Assembly: GCF_004135975.1 (NCBI RefSeq)
Contig: NZ_CP026538.1
Span: 1-64,000, forward strand
DNA: 64,000 bases
Origin: Solidesulfovibrio carbinolicus
GTDB lineage: Bacteria > Desulfobacterota > Desulfovibrionia > Desulfovibrionales > Desulfovibrionaceae
Direction: 5' to 3'
Positions 31,562 through 41,050 of this stretch are shown piece after piece. The notes under the pieces are model-generated. The model was not told where the DNA came from and ran no database searches. It worked only from the letters and a program-made list of their open reading frames with translations. Made by a program: the position numbers and the translations under genes. Each line of letters begins with the position of its first letter. Within the stretch, counting starts at the first letter, position 1.

Positions 31562-32086
31562 ATGCCTCTTGAAATACTGAAATATCCGCATCCTGTGCTG
31601 GCAAGGAAGGCCGAGCCGGTGGGCGAGATCACGGACGCCGTCCGGGAGCTCGCCGCCGGCATGGCCGAGGCCATGTACGCCAACCAGGGTATCGGCTTGG
31701 CCGCGCCCCAGGTCGGCGCGTCCCTGCGCCTCATCGTCATCGACCTGTCCGGCCCGGACAAGCGCGAAGCGCTCATGACCCTGGTCAATCCCGTCATCAC
31801 CGCCGCCTCGGGCGAGCAGGAAGACGAGGAAGGCTGCCTGTCCGTGCGCAGCTACCGCACCAAGGTGCGCCGGGCGGCCAGCGTCACGGTCACGGCCCTG
31901 GATCTGGCCGGCCAGCCCCTGACCATCGAGGCCGACGAGCTTCTGGCCGTGTGTCTCCAGCACGAAATCGATCATCTGGACGGGGTGCTGTTTATCGACC
32001 GCATCAGCCGTCTCAAACGCGCCATGTACGACAAGCGGGTAAAACGATGGGCACAGACGCCGCCGGACGAGAAGACAAACTCGTAG
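31562..32086 (+). CDS. def: Peptide deformylase
   Basis: Metalloenzyme removing formyl from N-terminal methionine. The 174 residues carry all three motifs: GIGLAAPQVG from 43, EGCLSV with metal-ligand Cys92, and QHEIDHLDG with His134, Glu135 and His138. After EGCLSV the usual PG is replaced by RS, as in some diverged forms. The gene is three bases from aspS and overlaps fmt by 40 bases, an established pairing. Confidence 0.95.
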   Translation: MPLEILKYPHPVLARKAEPVGEITDAVRELAAGMAEAMYANQGIGLAAPQVGASLRLIVIDLSGPDKREALMTLVNPVITAASGEQEDEEGCLSVRSYRTKVRRAASVTVTALDLAGQPLTIEADELLAVCLQHEIDHLDGVLFIDRISRLKRAMYDKRVKRWAQTPPDEKTNS

Positions 32087-33057
32087 CCGTTTTCATGGGT
32101 ACGCCGGAGTTCGCGGCCACGGTGCTCGAGCATGTGCTCGGCAGCGATGATGTGACCGTGGCCGCCGTGTACACCCAGCCCGACCGGCCCTGCGGCCGGG
32201 GCAAGAAGTGCTTGCTTGGGCCGGTCAAAACGCTCGCCCTGGAGCGCGGCCTGCCCATCCACCAGCCCGAGACCTTCAAGGACCCGGCCGAGGTGGCCAC
32301 CCTTGCCGCCTACAAGCCCGACGTGCTGCTGGTGGCCGCCTACGGCATGATCCTGCCCCAGGCCGTCCTCGACGTGCCGGCGCTGATGCCGCTTAACGTC
32401 CACGCCTCGCTGTTGCCTTCCTGGCGCGGCGCGGCTCCCATCGAGCGCTCCATCGCCGCCGGCGAGACGCTCACGGGCGTCACCATCATGCGCATGGCCC
32501 TGGCCCTGGACGCCGGTCCCATGGTCATGCAGCGCACCCTGGCCGTGGGGGTCAACGACACCGCCGGGACCATCCGGGCCGAGCTGGCCGACCTTGGCGG
32601 ACGCGTACTGGTCCATTGCCTCAAGCGCCTGCGCCAAGGCGCCGTGCCCCTGGTCGAGCAGGACGCCACGCGCGTGACCTACGCCAAGAAAATCGACAAG
32701 GCCGAGGCCTTGATCGACTGGACTCGGCCCGCCGCCGAGGTCCACAACCATATCCGGTCCATGACCCCCAATCCCGGGGCCTTTTTCTTCTGGAAGCCGG
32801 CCGCCGACAAACCGGCCCTGCGCATCATCGCCCAGCCCGGCAAGGTCGGCTGCCCCCTGCCGCCCGGAGCCAAGCCCGGCGATATCCTGGGGCTTATGGA
32901 CTGCCAGATCGGCATCGCCTGCGCCGACGCCGTCTACCTCGTGCCGGCGGTCATCCCGGCCGGCAAACGGCCCATGAACGCCCAGGCTTTTTCCTGCGGC
33001 TACCTCGGCAAATGCGACGAAGACGCCATGGCCGTGTGCGGCCCGCCGGGCGAATAA
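32047..33057 (+). CDS. fmt: Methionyl-tRNA formyltransferase
   Basis: Formylates initiator Met-tRNA using 10-formyl-tetrahydrofolate. The 336 residues show VFMGTPEFAATVLE, AAYGMILP, the catalytic LNVHASLLPSWRGAAPI block (Asn117, His119), and ALDAGPMV with the catalytic aspartate. The C-terminal OB domain is present. The start at ATG 32047 lies inside def, with MGTDAAG ahead of the conserved beta strand. A second ATG 16 codons on is possible. Confidence 0.95.
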   Translation: MGTDAAGREDKLVAVFMGTPEFAATVLEHVLGSDDVTVAAVYTQPDRPCGRGKKCLLGPVKTLALERGLPIHQPETFKDPAEVATLAAYKPDVLLVAAYGMILPQAVLDVPALMPLNVHASLLPSWRGAAPIERSIAAGETLTGVTIMRMALALDAGPMVMQRTLAVGVNDTAGTIRAELADLGGRVLVHCLKRLRQGAVPLVEQDATRVTYAKKIDKAEALIDWTRPAAEVHNHIRSMTPNPGAFFFWKPAADKPALRIIAQPGKVGCPLPPGAKPGDILGLMDCQIGIACADAVYLVPAVIPAGKRPMNAQAFSCGYLGKCDEDAMAVCGPPGE

Positions 33058-33082
33058 GAGAAGAGTTTAAAAAGAAGATGAA

Positions 33083-33133
33083 GATGCCTCCGGCGGCCGG
33101 GGGCCTGAGGCCCCCGGACCCCCCAAATGGGGA
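33083..33133. repeat. GC-rich palindromic intergenic repeat (type a, reversed)
   Basis: GCCTCCGGCGGCC, then a GGGGGCCTGAGGCCCCC palindrome and GGACCCCCC. It is the reverse complement of the type a copies elsewhere. It lies between fmt and the DUF116 gene in one operon, so if it terminates, it does so only partly. Confidence 0.8.
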
Positions 33134-33152
33134 AAAGGGCTGTAGGAGCATT

Positions 33153-33986
33153 GTGGAACGCAGCGAACCGTCGAGGAAGCGGCTTTTCATTGGCCTCTTG
33201 TGCGGCACGGGACTGGCCGTGTGCGCCGTGCTGGCCTTTGTCTGGGCCGTGCCGTCCATCGGCCTGGCCAACATCCATCCCCTGGCCCCCTGGGTGCTGG
33301 GGCTGGTCTGCGCCGCCGCCATCGTCCTGGTGCTGTGGGCCACCCTGGGGCTGGCCGCCAGCGTCGCCCTGGGCCGGCCGTTTTTGGGGTCCGACCACCT
33401 GCGCGGCGTCATGGTCCGGGTGTTTTTGCCGCTGATGACCATTTTTGCCCGGCTGTTCCACATCTCCAAAAGCCGGGTCCGGGCCTCGTTTATCAAGGTC
33501 AATAACGAAATCGTGGCCGCCCGGGCCGGGCGCTACGACGCCGGCCAGGTGCTGGTGCTTCTCCCCCACTGCCTGCAATCCTCGCGCTGCGCCAGACGGC
33601 TCACCTACGACATCAACAACTGCAAACGCTGCGGCGAGTGTCCGGTGGATGGCCTCCTTTCCCTGTCCGAGGCCTACGGCGTCCATATCGCCATCGCCAC
33701 CGGCGGCACCATCGCCCGGCGCATCGTGGTCCAAAAGCGCCCGAAACTCATCGTGGCCGTGGCCTGCGAACGCGACCTGACCAGCGGCATCCAGGACACC
33801 TACCCCATCCCGGTCTACGGCGTGCTCAACGACCGGCCAAACGGCCCCTGCCTGGACACCCAGGTCGCCCTGCCCCATCTGGAGGCCGCCTTGCGCTTTT
33901 TCCTGGCCGGCGCGGAAGAAAAACCGCCCCTGTTCGAAGCCTTTCCCGGGCTGCCGCGCTTCGCGCCTGCCGGCGGTTCCCGATGA
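33153..33986 (+). CDS. DUF116 membrane protein with cysteine cluster
   Basis: 277 residues: two N-terminal transmembrane helices (about 12-35 and 45-68), then a DUF116 domain with VLLPHCLQSSRCARRL and NNCKRCGECPVDGLL. The five to six cysteines suggest a metal or Fe-S site. Function is unknown, but DUF116 genes recur beside def, fmt and rsmB in related bacteria. GTG 33153 is chosen because TAGGAG precedes it; the longer open frame covers repeat and fmt shadow. Its stop overlaps rsmB by four bases. Confidence 0.82.
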   Translation: MERSEPSRKRLFIGLLCGTGLAVCAVLAFVWAVPSIGLANIHPLAPWVLGLVCAAAIVLVLWATLGLAASVALGRPFLGSDHLRGVMVRVFLPLMTIFARLFHISKSRVRASFIKVNNEIVAARAGRYDAGQVLVLLPHCLQSSRCARRLTYDINNCKRCGECPVDGLLSLSEAYGVHIAIATGGTIARRIVVQKRPKLIVAVACERDLTSGIQDTYPIPVYGVLNDRPNGPCLDTQVALPHLEAALRFFLAGAEEKPPLFEAFPGLPRFAPAGGSR

Positions 33987-35413
33987 CCCCGCCCCGTCCG
34001 CCTCGCACGTCTCGTCCCCATCGGCCGTCGCCGTCGGCCCAGCCGGGCCAGCCTGTGCAGTCGGGCCAGCCGTCCCACCCGGGCACGCTGCCGCCGGCCC
34101 GGCGCATTGCCCTCACCGTACTGGGGCGGGTGTTGCCCAGCTCCAAATCCCCGGGACAGGACGTCCAGGCCGCCCTGGACGTGGCCCTGGCCGACTCCAC
34201 CCTGGACCCCCGGGACCGGGGGCTGGCCACGGAGCTGGTCTACGGCTACCTGCGCCTGTGCGGCCGCCTGGACTACATTTTGGCCCAGTTCCTGAAAAAT
34301 CCGGCTGCCGTGCCCCTGGCCGTGCGCCGCATCCTGGGGCTGGCCGCCTACGAGATTCTCCACTGCGCCAAGGTGCCGGCCTACGCCTCGGTGGATTGGG
34401 CCGTTTCCGCCGTGCGCAAGGCCAGCGGCAAGGGTCTGTCCGGCATGGCCAACGCCGTGCTGCGCCGGGTGGCCGCCGATCCCGGCGCGTTTGAGGAACC
34501 GGGCTTTTACCGCCGCGACCGGCCCTCGGAAGTCGTGTATTTAAGCCGCGCCTTTTCCTGCCCGGAGTGGATCGTGTCCCTGTGGCTCGGGGCCTGCGGT
34601 CCGGACGAGACGCGCCAGCATCTGGCCGCCCAGGCCGAACCCGCGCCCTTGGGGCTTCGGGTCAACCGCGCCCGGCCCGAGGCCAAGGCCCTGTTTGACG
34701 CCCTGGCCGCCCTGCCCGGGGCGCTCTACGCCGTTTTTCCGACCATCGCCGTGCCCACCGGCACGGACTTCGCCGCCGCCGGCCTGAATCTGCCCGAGCT
34801 GCTGGCGTCCGGCGCGCTGTCGCGCCAGTCCGCCGCCGCCCAGGACGTGCTCTACCGCCTGGGGCTGCCCGAGTGGCCTGAGCCGGTTTTTGACGCCTGC
34901 GCCGGGCGTGGCGGCAAGACCCTGCTTATCGCCGAAGCCGGCAAACGCGTCTTCGCCGCCGACATGCACGCCCCGCGCCTGGCCGGCCTGCCCCGGGAGG
35001 CCGCCCGCCTGGGCCTGCCGCCCATCCCGGCCTTTCGCGCCTCGGCCACCAAAATGGCCCTGGCCGCCCCGGCCGGGACCATCCTGCTGGATGCGCCCTG
35101 CTCCGGCCTGGGCGTGCTCTCGCGTCGCCCCGACGCCAAATGGCGTCGCCAGCCCGAGGACATCGCCGGCCTCATCCGCCTGCAAGGGGCCATGCTGGAG
35201 GCCGCCTACGCCAACCTCGCCCCGGGCGGCCGGCTGGTCTACGTCACCTGCACCATCCATCCGGCCGAGAACGAAAAAGCCATCGACCGCCTGGGCGGCC
35301 GCCACCGCGACCTGATCCTTGACAGCGAGGCCCCGGCCGTGCCCGACCCCGTCCTTGGCGAGACCTTCTACGGCGCGGTGCTGCGAAAACCCGGCTCGTG
35401 TCGCGTCCCTTAA
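33983..35413 (+). CDS. rsmB: 16S rRNA (cytosine-C5) methyltransferase, RsmB/Sun type
   Basis: Methylates a cytosine of 16S rRNA. The 476 residues have a Pro/Ser-rich start, a NusB-like RNA-binding domain (about 35-165, with AAYEILHCAKVPAYASVDWAV-like block) and a SAM domain. DAPCSGLGVLSRRPDAKWR contains Cys373 and YVTCTIHPAENE contains Cys423, the release and nucleophile cysteines. It is the last gene of the def-fmt-DUF116-rsmB set, joined by ATGA overlap. Confidence 0.92.
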   Translation: MTPPRPPRTSRPHRPSPSAQPGQPVQSGQPSHPGTLPPARRIALTVLGRVLPSSKSPGQDVQAALDVALADSTLDPRDRGLATELVYGYLRLCGRLDYILAQFLKNPAAVPLAVRRILGLAAYEILHCAKVPAYASVDWAVSAVRKASGKGLSGMANAVLRRVAADPGAFEEPGFYRRDRPSEVVYLSRAFSCPEWIVSLWLGACGPDETRQHLAAQAEPAPLGLRVNRARPEAKALFDALAALPGALYAVFPTIAVPTGTDFAAAGLNLPELLASGALSRQSAAAQDVLYRLGLPEWPEPVFDACAGRGGKTLLIAEAGKRVFAADMHAPRLAGLPREAARLGLPPIPAFRASATKMALAAPAGTILLDAPCSGLGVLSRRPDAKWRRQPEDIAGLIRLQGAMLEAAYANLAPGGRLVYVTCTIHPAENEKAIDRLGGRHRDLILDSEAPAVPDPVLGETFYGAVLRKPGSCRVP

Positions 35414-35473
35414 AAATACGCTGGAATTTGAGATATTGAGCAATAATTTTAGGTAATTGTTCAAGAAGTTCCA

Positions 35474-35536
35474 GGGGATGCCCCCGGTCCCCCCGGATAC
35501 AAGGCCACGGTCCGGGAGGCCGCGCCGGGGGCTTGA
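35474..35536. repeat. Degenerate GC-rich intergenic repeat
   Basis: GGGGATGCCCCCGGTCCCCCCGG and a GGCCACGG/CCGGGAGG stretch ending in GCCGGGGGC recall the repeat family but with changed order. It lies between the convergent rsmB and chemoreceptor ends. Confidence 0.45.
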
Positions 35537-35558
35537 GAGCGCCAGCCGCAGGGAAAGC

Positions 35559-35597
35559 AAAGTGCCGGACAGCCAAGCAGCTGTCCGGCACTTTTGC
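35559..35597. terminator. Bidirectional intrinsic terminator
   Basis: Perfect 15-bp arms AAAGTGCCGGACAGC and GCTGTCCGGCACTTT around a six-base loop, with A and T runs on either side. It is placed 15 bases after the stop of the minus-strand chemoreceptor and also serves rsmB. Confidence 0.9.
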
Positions 35598-35612
35598 ATC
35601 ATTTTCAGTGAG

Positions 35613-37676
35613 TTATCGGCCAAGAGCCTTGGGCTTGGCCGTGCCGCGCGCCTCGGTCTCCATGTCTTCCATGAGCCGGCGCAGCGCCGCCGCCTCATCG
35701 TCGAGATCGGCCACGGCCCGGCTGGCCTCGGCCATGGAGGTGCTGGTCTCGGCCGAAATGACGTTGATTTCCTCGATGGAACGGCTGATCTCCTCGGTGG
35801 CCGAGGATTGTTCCTCGGTGGCCGTGGCGATGGCCCGCACCTGATCCGAGGCCGAATCCACCATGTCGACGATTTCGCCCAGGGCCTCGCCGGACTCCCG
35901 GGCCTTGTCGGTCGCCTCGCCGATGACGGTCACGGCCCGCTCCACGTTGTCGATGTTGCGGCTGGTCCCCTGCTGGATGCCGCTTATGGCCGCGCCGACC
36001 TCCTTGGTGGCGGTCATGGTCTTCTCGGCCAGCTTTCGCACTTCGTCGGCCACCACGGCGAAGCCCCGTCCGGCCTCGCCGGCCCGGGCCGCCTCGATGG
36101 CTGCGTTTAAGGCCAACAGATTGGTCTGGTCGGCGATGTCGTTGATGACGCCGATGATATTCCCGATGGCCGTGGCCTGCTCGCCAAGGCTGCCCATGTC
36201 GGCCTTGAGCGTCAGCGCCTGCTGCCGCACGGCCTCGATGCGGGCCATGGCCTGGCTGACAATTCCCGCGCCCCGGTCGGCCTGGGACCGGGCCCCGTCG
36301 GTGGTGCCGGCGGCCTTGGAGGCGTTCTGGGCCACTTCCAGCACCGTGGCGTTCATTTCCTCCATGGCCGTGGCCGTCTCGGCCACCCGGCGCGTCTGGA
36401 TCTCCGATCCCTGGCGCGACTGATCGATCTGGGCGCGCAAGCGCTCGGCCGCCTCGGTGACGCCGGAAACCACCGAACCCATCTGGGCCACGGCGTGCAG
36501 AATGCCTTCCTTGCGGGCCGCCTCGCCCTGGCGGCGGGCTTCCTCGGCCGCCTCCATGGCCGCCTTGGCCCGTTCGGACTCCTGCCTGGCGGTGTCGGTG
36601 GCCGCCTCGGCCTCGGTGATCTTGTCGCGAAGCGTGCCCACCATGCGGCGCAGCGAATCGGCCAGATCGCCCGCCTCGTCGCGGCTGGAGACGCTTAAGG
36701 TCTCGGTAAGCCGTCCCGCCGCCACAGCCCCGGAAAAGTCGGCCAGGGCCAGGATCGGCTTGGTAAAGGCTTTGGAAGCCAGATAGCCCACGAGGCCAAG
36801 GGCCAGCACCACGACCAGGGCGCTGAGGCCGGCGTTGCGGTTGACCGCTGCCAGCGAGGCGGTGAGCATCCCCATGTCCTTGCCGACAAAGGCGATGCCC
36901 ATGGTTTTGCCGGCCGCGTCGGTCAGGGGCCAGTAGGCGGCGATGTAGGGCTTTTCGAAAAGGGTCAGGTGTTTGATGACGACCTTGCCCTGGTCAAGCA
37001 CACCCGAGACGACCTCCTGGTCGGTGATGGAGGTGCCGATGACCCGGCCCGAGGCGTTGGCGATGGTGGACGACACGCGCACCGGCCCGGAAAAGAGCGT
37101 GGCTTCCACGCCAAGCATGGTCTTGAGGCCGTCCACCAGGGCATTTTTGGCGGCCAGATCGGCCCCGACGGCCACGCAGCCGATGACCGCGCCGTCCTTG
37201 CGCACCGGGGCCGTGGCCACAAGCGGCAGATGGCTGCCGGAAACCGCCGTGAACCCGAGGGTTTCGCGGCCGGCGGCATTGTCGGCCAGGCGTTCCTTGA
37301 GGGCCGTGACCGCGTCGGCCGACTCGCCGGCCGCCGCCAGCACCGTGCCGGCGGTGTCGGCAAAGACCACGAAGCCGGCCTGCCCCACGCCCACGAGATC
37401 CTGGCCCAGGCGCGACAGCAGCGCCTTGTCCGGGCCGGACACGCCATTGATGACGTTTGGCCGTACGGCCTGGCCCCGGGCCAGATGGGCAAACTGGGTG
37501 CGCAACGCCTCCAGCCGGTCCGCGCCCACGCGCTGAAAGGCCTGGATGTTGTCGTCGTATTCCTTGGAAAAACCGGTTTCGAAGGCGAATCGACCGGCCA
37601 CGACAATGGCGAGACTGGAGATGATGACCGAGGAAACGACGAGGAAGATAATTTTAAGGGTAATGCCGATGCGCAT
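35613..37676 (-). CDS. Methyl-accepting chemotaxis protein
   Basis: 687-residue transmembrane chemoreceptor. Order: N-terminal membrane helix (7-29), a periplasmic Cache-like sensor of about 250 residues ([38 protein letters not shown]), a second membrane helix (about 280-302), HAMP, then a long coiled coil. The conserved hairpin tip contains [18 protein letters not shown] and [18 protein letters not shown]. Ligand unknown. ATG 37676 follows AAGGAG; a further start 14 codons upstream has no such site. It is a single-gene unit. Confidence 0.95.
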   Translation of the reverse strand: MRIGITLKIIFLVVSSVIISSLAIVVAGRFAFETGFSKEYDDNIQAFQRVGADRLEALRTQFAHLARGQAVRPNVINGVSGPDKALLSRLGQDLVGVGQAGFVVFADTAGTVLAAAGESADAVTALKERLADNAAGRETLGFTAVSGSHLPLVATAPVRKDGAVIGCVAVGADLAAKNALVDGLKTMLGVEATLFSGPVRVSSTIANASGRVIGTSITDQEVVSGVLDQGKVVIKHLTLFEKPYIAAYWPLTDAAGKTMGIAFVGKDMGMLTASLAAVNRNAGLSALVVVLALGLVGYLASKAFTKPILALADFSGAVAAGRLTETLSVSSRDEAGDLADSLRRMVGTLRDKITEAEAATDTARQESERAKAAMEAAEEARRQGEAARKEGILHAVAQMGSVVSGVTEAAERLRAQIDQSRQGSEIQTRRVAETATAMEEMNATVLEVAQNASKAAGTTDGARSQADRGAGIVSQAMARIEAVRQQALTLKADMGSLGEQATAIGNIIGVINDIADQTNLLALNAAIEAARAGEAGRGFAVVADEVRKLAEKTMTATKEVGAAISGIQQGTSRNIDNVERAVTVIGEATDKARESGEALGEIVDMVDSASDQVRAIATATEEQSSATEEISRSIEEINVISAETSTSMAEASRAVADLDDEAAALRRLMEDMETEARGTAKPKALGR

Positions 37677-38014
37677 GGTTGGCTCCTTGGCGGATAAAGT
37701 GCTCGCCGCACCTGTCATCGATCACTCGGGCGTGGGATGGGTGATGCGTGATGTGTCGTTGCGTATAGATGGAACTATCGATTAAGGCAAATATAACACG
37801 CATTCGTCGTAACAGCAACGAGGCAGCATTATTGAGACGGGGTATCAACGGACGCGCAACGCCTCCCCTCGGGCATGTCGCCGGGGTCCGGGTGCGATGC
37901 TGGGCGGCAACGGTGCGGACGTGACCGAAATGGCCTTGCCCGGAGTTCCGGCGTGGCGTGCCCTGGCGCTGCCGTCTTGGCGGCTCGCGGCGCAATGTCT
38001 GGTAATAGGGGGGC
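37677..38014. other. Intergenic region between chemoreceptor and sugE
   Basis: Holds the 5' leader of the minus-strand chemoreceptor and the 3' side of sugE. It is A/T-richer near 37740-37840, where the promoter must lie, but I could not pick a clear -35/-10 or flagellar sigma-28 site. No gene is supported. Confidence 0.4.
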
Positions 38015-38344
38015 TTAATGGGCGAGCTTGAGCACGACGACGCCGGAAATGATGAGTCCCACGCCGGCAAATCGCCCGAAAGTGGCCGGATCGCCGTAGA
38101 GCAGCAGGCCGCAGGCAAAGGCTCCGGCCGCGCCGATGCCGGTCCAGACGGCGTAGGCCGTGCCAATGGAGATTTCACGTTGGGCCAGATACAAAAGCGC
38201 CATGCTGGCGGCCATGCACAGGGTGGCGATGAGCCAGCCGGTCAGTCCGCGCCCGGGCGTTTCGGCCATTTTGAGTCCGATGGGCCAACCCGCCTCGAAA
38301 AGTCCGCCAACAATCAAATAGGTCCAGGCCATGCTCGTCGTCAT
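38015..38344 (-). CDS. sugE: Small multidrug resistance protein SugE (Gdx-type guanidinium exporter)
   Basis: 109-residue, four-helix membrane exporter. The conserved membrane glutamate is Glu17 in GGLFEAGWPIGLK, and the GTAYAVWTGIGAAGAF block is the Gdx/SugE rather than EmrE form. It probably exports guanidinium and small quaternary ammonium ions in exchange for protons as a dual-topology dimer. I looked for a guanidine riboswitch in the 90 bases upstream and could not recognise one. Confidence 0.9.
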   Translation of the reverse strand: MTTSMAWTYLIVGGLFEAGWPIGLKMAETPGRGLTGWLIATLCMAASMALLYLAQREISIGTAYAVWTGIGAAGAFACGLLLYGDPATFGRFAGVGLIISGVVVLKLAH

Positions 38345-38435
38345 GCGTGCCTCCGGGCCGGCGGCAATACCTGCCCTGTCTGGGATTGTCCAGAGGTCTT
38401 GGGCCTGGTTTTCGCCGCGAATCTGTCTGGGCGTT

Positions 38436-38678
38436 TCACCCGACCTGACGCCCCTGGGCGCGCTTGCCGGCTTCCCAGACGAGGCGTCCGACGCGGCGGC
38501 CGAGGTCGGCCTGGCGGGCGCGCAGCAGGGCCTCGGCGGCTTCGGAGTTGCCCTGGGTCGTCAGCAGCGAGGCGGATTCCAGGTCGCGCAGATGCCGGGC
38601 GCATTCCTTGACCAGGCTCGTGAGGTCGATGGACTCGATCTCCGACGGCACCCGCACCGAGCGAACCTTGTTTGGCAT
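38436..38678 (-). CDS. Small hypothetical protein
   Basis: Not recognised. 80 residues, charged and helical, with SLVKECARHLRDLESASLL and AEALLRARQADLGRRVGRLVWEAGKRA. It may be a cytoplasmic helical adaptor. AGGGAGG precedes ATG on the minus strand. Its start lies 152 bases from the divergent AMIN gene start, so the two probably share a promoter region. Confidence 0.65.
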   Translation of the reverse strand: MPNKVRSVRVPSEIESIDLTSLVKECARHLRDLESASLLTTQGNSEAAEALLRARQADLGRRVGRLVWEAGKRAQGRQVG

Positions 38679-38830
38679 GGCCCCCTCCCTTTGGCCTAGG
38701 GAAATCGGAAAACGGGCCGCCTGTCAACGCAACTCGCAGCCCTGCTTGCCTCTTGAGGGAATCGGCAACCTCGGGTAGCGTCCGGCCCGATACCACGTCC
38801 ATGCCGTGCATGGCGCGAAAGGGGGAAGCC

Positions 38831-39934
38831 ATGGCTCTGACTCGGGGCGACAAGATGATCATCGCGGGGGCGGCGGCCCTGGCCGTCACCGTGGTGCTCG
38901 GCTTGGCTGTTGTGAAAAAGCCGTATCTCTTCGGACTCGGCGAAAAGCCCGCCCCGGCCGACATTCCCCCGGCTCCGGCCGCTGCCGCGCCCGAAGTCCC
39001 GGCCGGCCCGCCGCCCATCACCGCGCCGCCGGCGGCCATCGCCAAACAGGCGGCTGACGCCGCCGCGCCGGCTCCGGCCGCCGCGCCCATGCCCGCGCCG
39101 ACGCCGCCCCCGGCCGCCGCGCCCACGCCTGTCCCGGCCGCTCCGGCCGCTTCCCCGGCCAAGGCCCAGCCGGCACAGGTCGCCGGCGACGAGAGCCTGG
39201 AAAAGATGTTCGAGGAACTGGCCGGCGAAACCGGCGGCGCCAAGGCCGGCAAACCCGGCGCGCCCAAGGCCGAGGCCAAGGCCGCAGCCCCCGTTCCGGC
39301 TGTCCCGGCCGCGCCGGTGCCCACCACGCCGGCCGAGGCCATCAAGGCCGAAGCCCTGCCCGAACCGCAAGCCGCGCCGGCCCCGGGCCACGAACCCGCC
39401 CCGGCCAAGACCGATCCCAAGGCCGAGGCCAAGGCGAAAGCCGAACAGGCCAAGGCCGAAGCCAGGGCCAAGGCCGAGCAGGCCAAGGCGGAAGCCAAGG
39501 CCAAGGCGGAACAAGCCAAAGCCGAACAAGCCCAGGCCAAGGCAGCGCCCAAGCCTATAACCCCGGCTGCCCCGACGGCCCCGGCCGCCGCCAAGCCGGT
39601 CGCCGGCGGCGGTAACGTCATCCGGGTCATTGCCGAGGAAAAACCCGGCGAATACGTGCTGGTCATCCAGACCAACAAGCCGCCGGCGAATTTTTCGCGC
39701 ATGTTCATGACCGACCCGCCCCGGCTGGTCCTGGATATCGACGGGGCCTGGAACTACAACGGTCCGCTGTCCAGCTCCACGGGCGACGCGTTTATCCGGC
39801 AGATCCGGGTGGGCAAACACGCCGACAAGTTCCGCGTGGTGCTCGACATGGCCCCGGACGCCACCACGCGCCTTCGCGGCGCGCCCACGGCCGAACGCGT
39901 GCCCGAGGGCGTGGCCCTGCGCATCCCCAAATAG
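38831..39934 (+). CDS. Membrane-anchored AMIN-domain protein
   Basis: 367 residues. An N-terminal membrane anchor (IIAGAAALAVTVVLGLAVV) is followed by about 240 residues of Pro/Ala linker, including Lys/Ala/Glu repeats of the type AKAEQAKAEA around 200-240. A C-terminal AMIN domain follows from about 262 (VIRVIAEEKPGEYVLVIQT, PPRLVLDIDGAW, IRVGKHADKFRVVLDM). AMIN domains bind peptidoglycan or target proteins to the cell envelope. It leads an envelope trio with the SGNH and DUF1134 genes. An ATG seven codons upstream is an alternative start. Confidence 0.82.
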   Translation: MALTRGDKMIIAGAAALAVTVVLGLAVVKKPYLFGLGEKPAPADIPPAPAAAAPEVPAGPPPITAPPAAIAKQAADAAAPAPAAAPMPAPTPPPAAAPTPVPAAPAASPAKAQPAQVAGDESLEKMFEELAGETGGAKAGKPGAPKAEAKAAAPVPAVPAAPVPTTPAEAIKAEALPEPQAAPAPGHEPAPAKTDPKAEAKAKAEQAKAEARAKAEQAKAEAKAKAEQAKAEQAQAKAAPKPITPAAPTAPAAAKPVAGGGNVIRVIAEEKPGEYVLVIQTNKPPANFSRMFMTDPPRLVLDIDGAWNYNGPLSSSTGDAFIRQIRVGKHADKFRVVLDMAPDATTRLRGAPTAERVPEGVALRIPK

Positions 39935-39964
39935 GCCGATGTTCATGGCCCGAGGTCCGATTTC

Positions 39965-41050
39965 GTGAAACGCTTCCTTTCCCTGGCCGGCCGGACGGTC
40001 AAATGGCTCATCGTCGCCGTGCTGGCCGTCGAGGTGTTGTCCTTTGCCGTCATCACCACCAGCAACTGGATCATCTACGGCAATCTGCGCGAAGGCCCCA
40101 AGGCCGTCTACGACCCGTATACGCTGTTTCTCATGGAAAACGGCGTATGGCCCACGGCCAACTGCGAAGTGGTCCCCAACCACCCGGAACTGTCGCGCAC
40201 CATCTGGTTTTTTGGCGGCTCCACCATGCGGGCCAGCTCCGCCCCCTATGAGCGCTCCATTCCGTCCCTGGTGGCCAAGGCCTTAAACGAACGCGACAAG
40301 CCCTGCGTGTTCAACTGCATGAACTTTGGCGTCAATTCCTTCAACTCGCTGTTGGAGATCAAATATCTGCAAAAGCAGTTCCTGGAATACATCATCCGGC
40401 CCAACCTCGTGGTCTTCTACGACGGGGCCAACGACGCCAACTATTTTGCCGTACAAAAAGACCCCTACGCCCACGAAGGCAAGGAGCGCGCCCAGGGCGT
40501 CATCGAGAGCTACTACAAGTCGGGCGTGGGCATTTTGAAGCCTCTCAACGCCGCCTACTTCGCTTCGTTCACCCGGGAACTGCTGCAGAAATTCCTGTAC
40601 ACGGCCACGCCGCTGGACCCCAACTCCCCGGAACTGGCCACGTTTGTGGCGCAGGCCGTGGCCCGCTACGATTTCGCCGAACGCCTTTCGGCCTGCTACG
40701 GGGCGAAATTCCTGCTCTTCCTCCAGCCGCTCTACTGGGTTGAAACCGCGCCGCCGGCCGATGCGACCGTGGCCGCCAAGGAGCAGGAACTCATCCTTGG
40801 CCGCAAGACGTTTCCCCACGTGCGCGGCAACTTCAACACCGTCTACGCCGCCCTGGAAAAGGCCCTGGCCGGCAAGCCCTATTTCGTCAACCTGCGGGAT
40901 TCCCTCAACGGACGCGCCGCCCCGGCCTACACCGCCGACGGCGTTCACAATACGGATACCGGACGCGAAGGCATCGTGGCCGCCATGCTGCCCCATATAC
41001 GCGACCGGCTCCCCTGCAACCTCGCCCCCGAACCCGGAGGTCGCCAATGA
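39965..41050 (+). CDS. SGNH/GDSL-like hydrolase, membrane anchored
   Basis: 361 residues with one N-terminal membrane helix (about 12-35) and a periplasmic SGNH fold. Block I is FFGGSTMRASS (about 80), block III YDGANDANYF (about 155), and block V ADGVHNTDTGREGI near 330 supplies the Asp-His pair. The family removes or transfers acyl groups on cell-surface sugars; the substrate is not known. GTG start. Four bases overlap the DUF1134 gene, pointing to a shared envelope function. Confidence 0.8.
   Translation: MKRFLSLAGRTVKWLIVAVLAVEVLSFAVITTSNWIIYGNLREGPKAVYDPYTLFLMENGVWPTANCEVVPNHPELSRTIWFFGGSTMRASSAPYERSIPSLVAKALNERDKPCVFNCMNFGVNSFNSLLEIKYLQKQFLEYIIRPNLVVFYDGANDANYFAVQKDPYAHEGKERAQGVIESYYKSGVGILKPLNAAYFASFTRELLQKFLYTATPLDPNSPELATFVAQAVARYDFAERLSACYGAKFLLFLQPLYWVETAPPADATVAAKEQELILGRKTFPHVRGNFNTVYAALEKALAGKPYFVNLRDSLNGRAAPAYTADGVHNTDTGREGIVAAMLPHIRDRLPCNLAPEPGGRQ

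Noticed and set aside
38345-38435. Possible guanidine riboswitch ahead of sugE
   Set aside because: Neither the guanidine-I core nor paired ACGR loops nor a guanidine-III pseudoknot pattern could be recognised on the minus strand.
38696-40183. 495-codon frame opposite the AMIN gene
   Set aside because: Gly/Arg repeats mirror the Ala/Pro/Lys-coding repeats of the AMIN protein linker.
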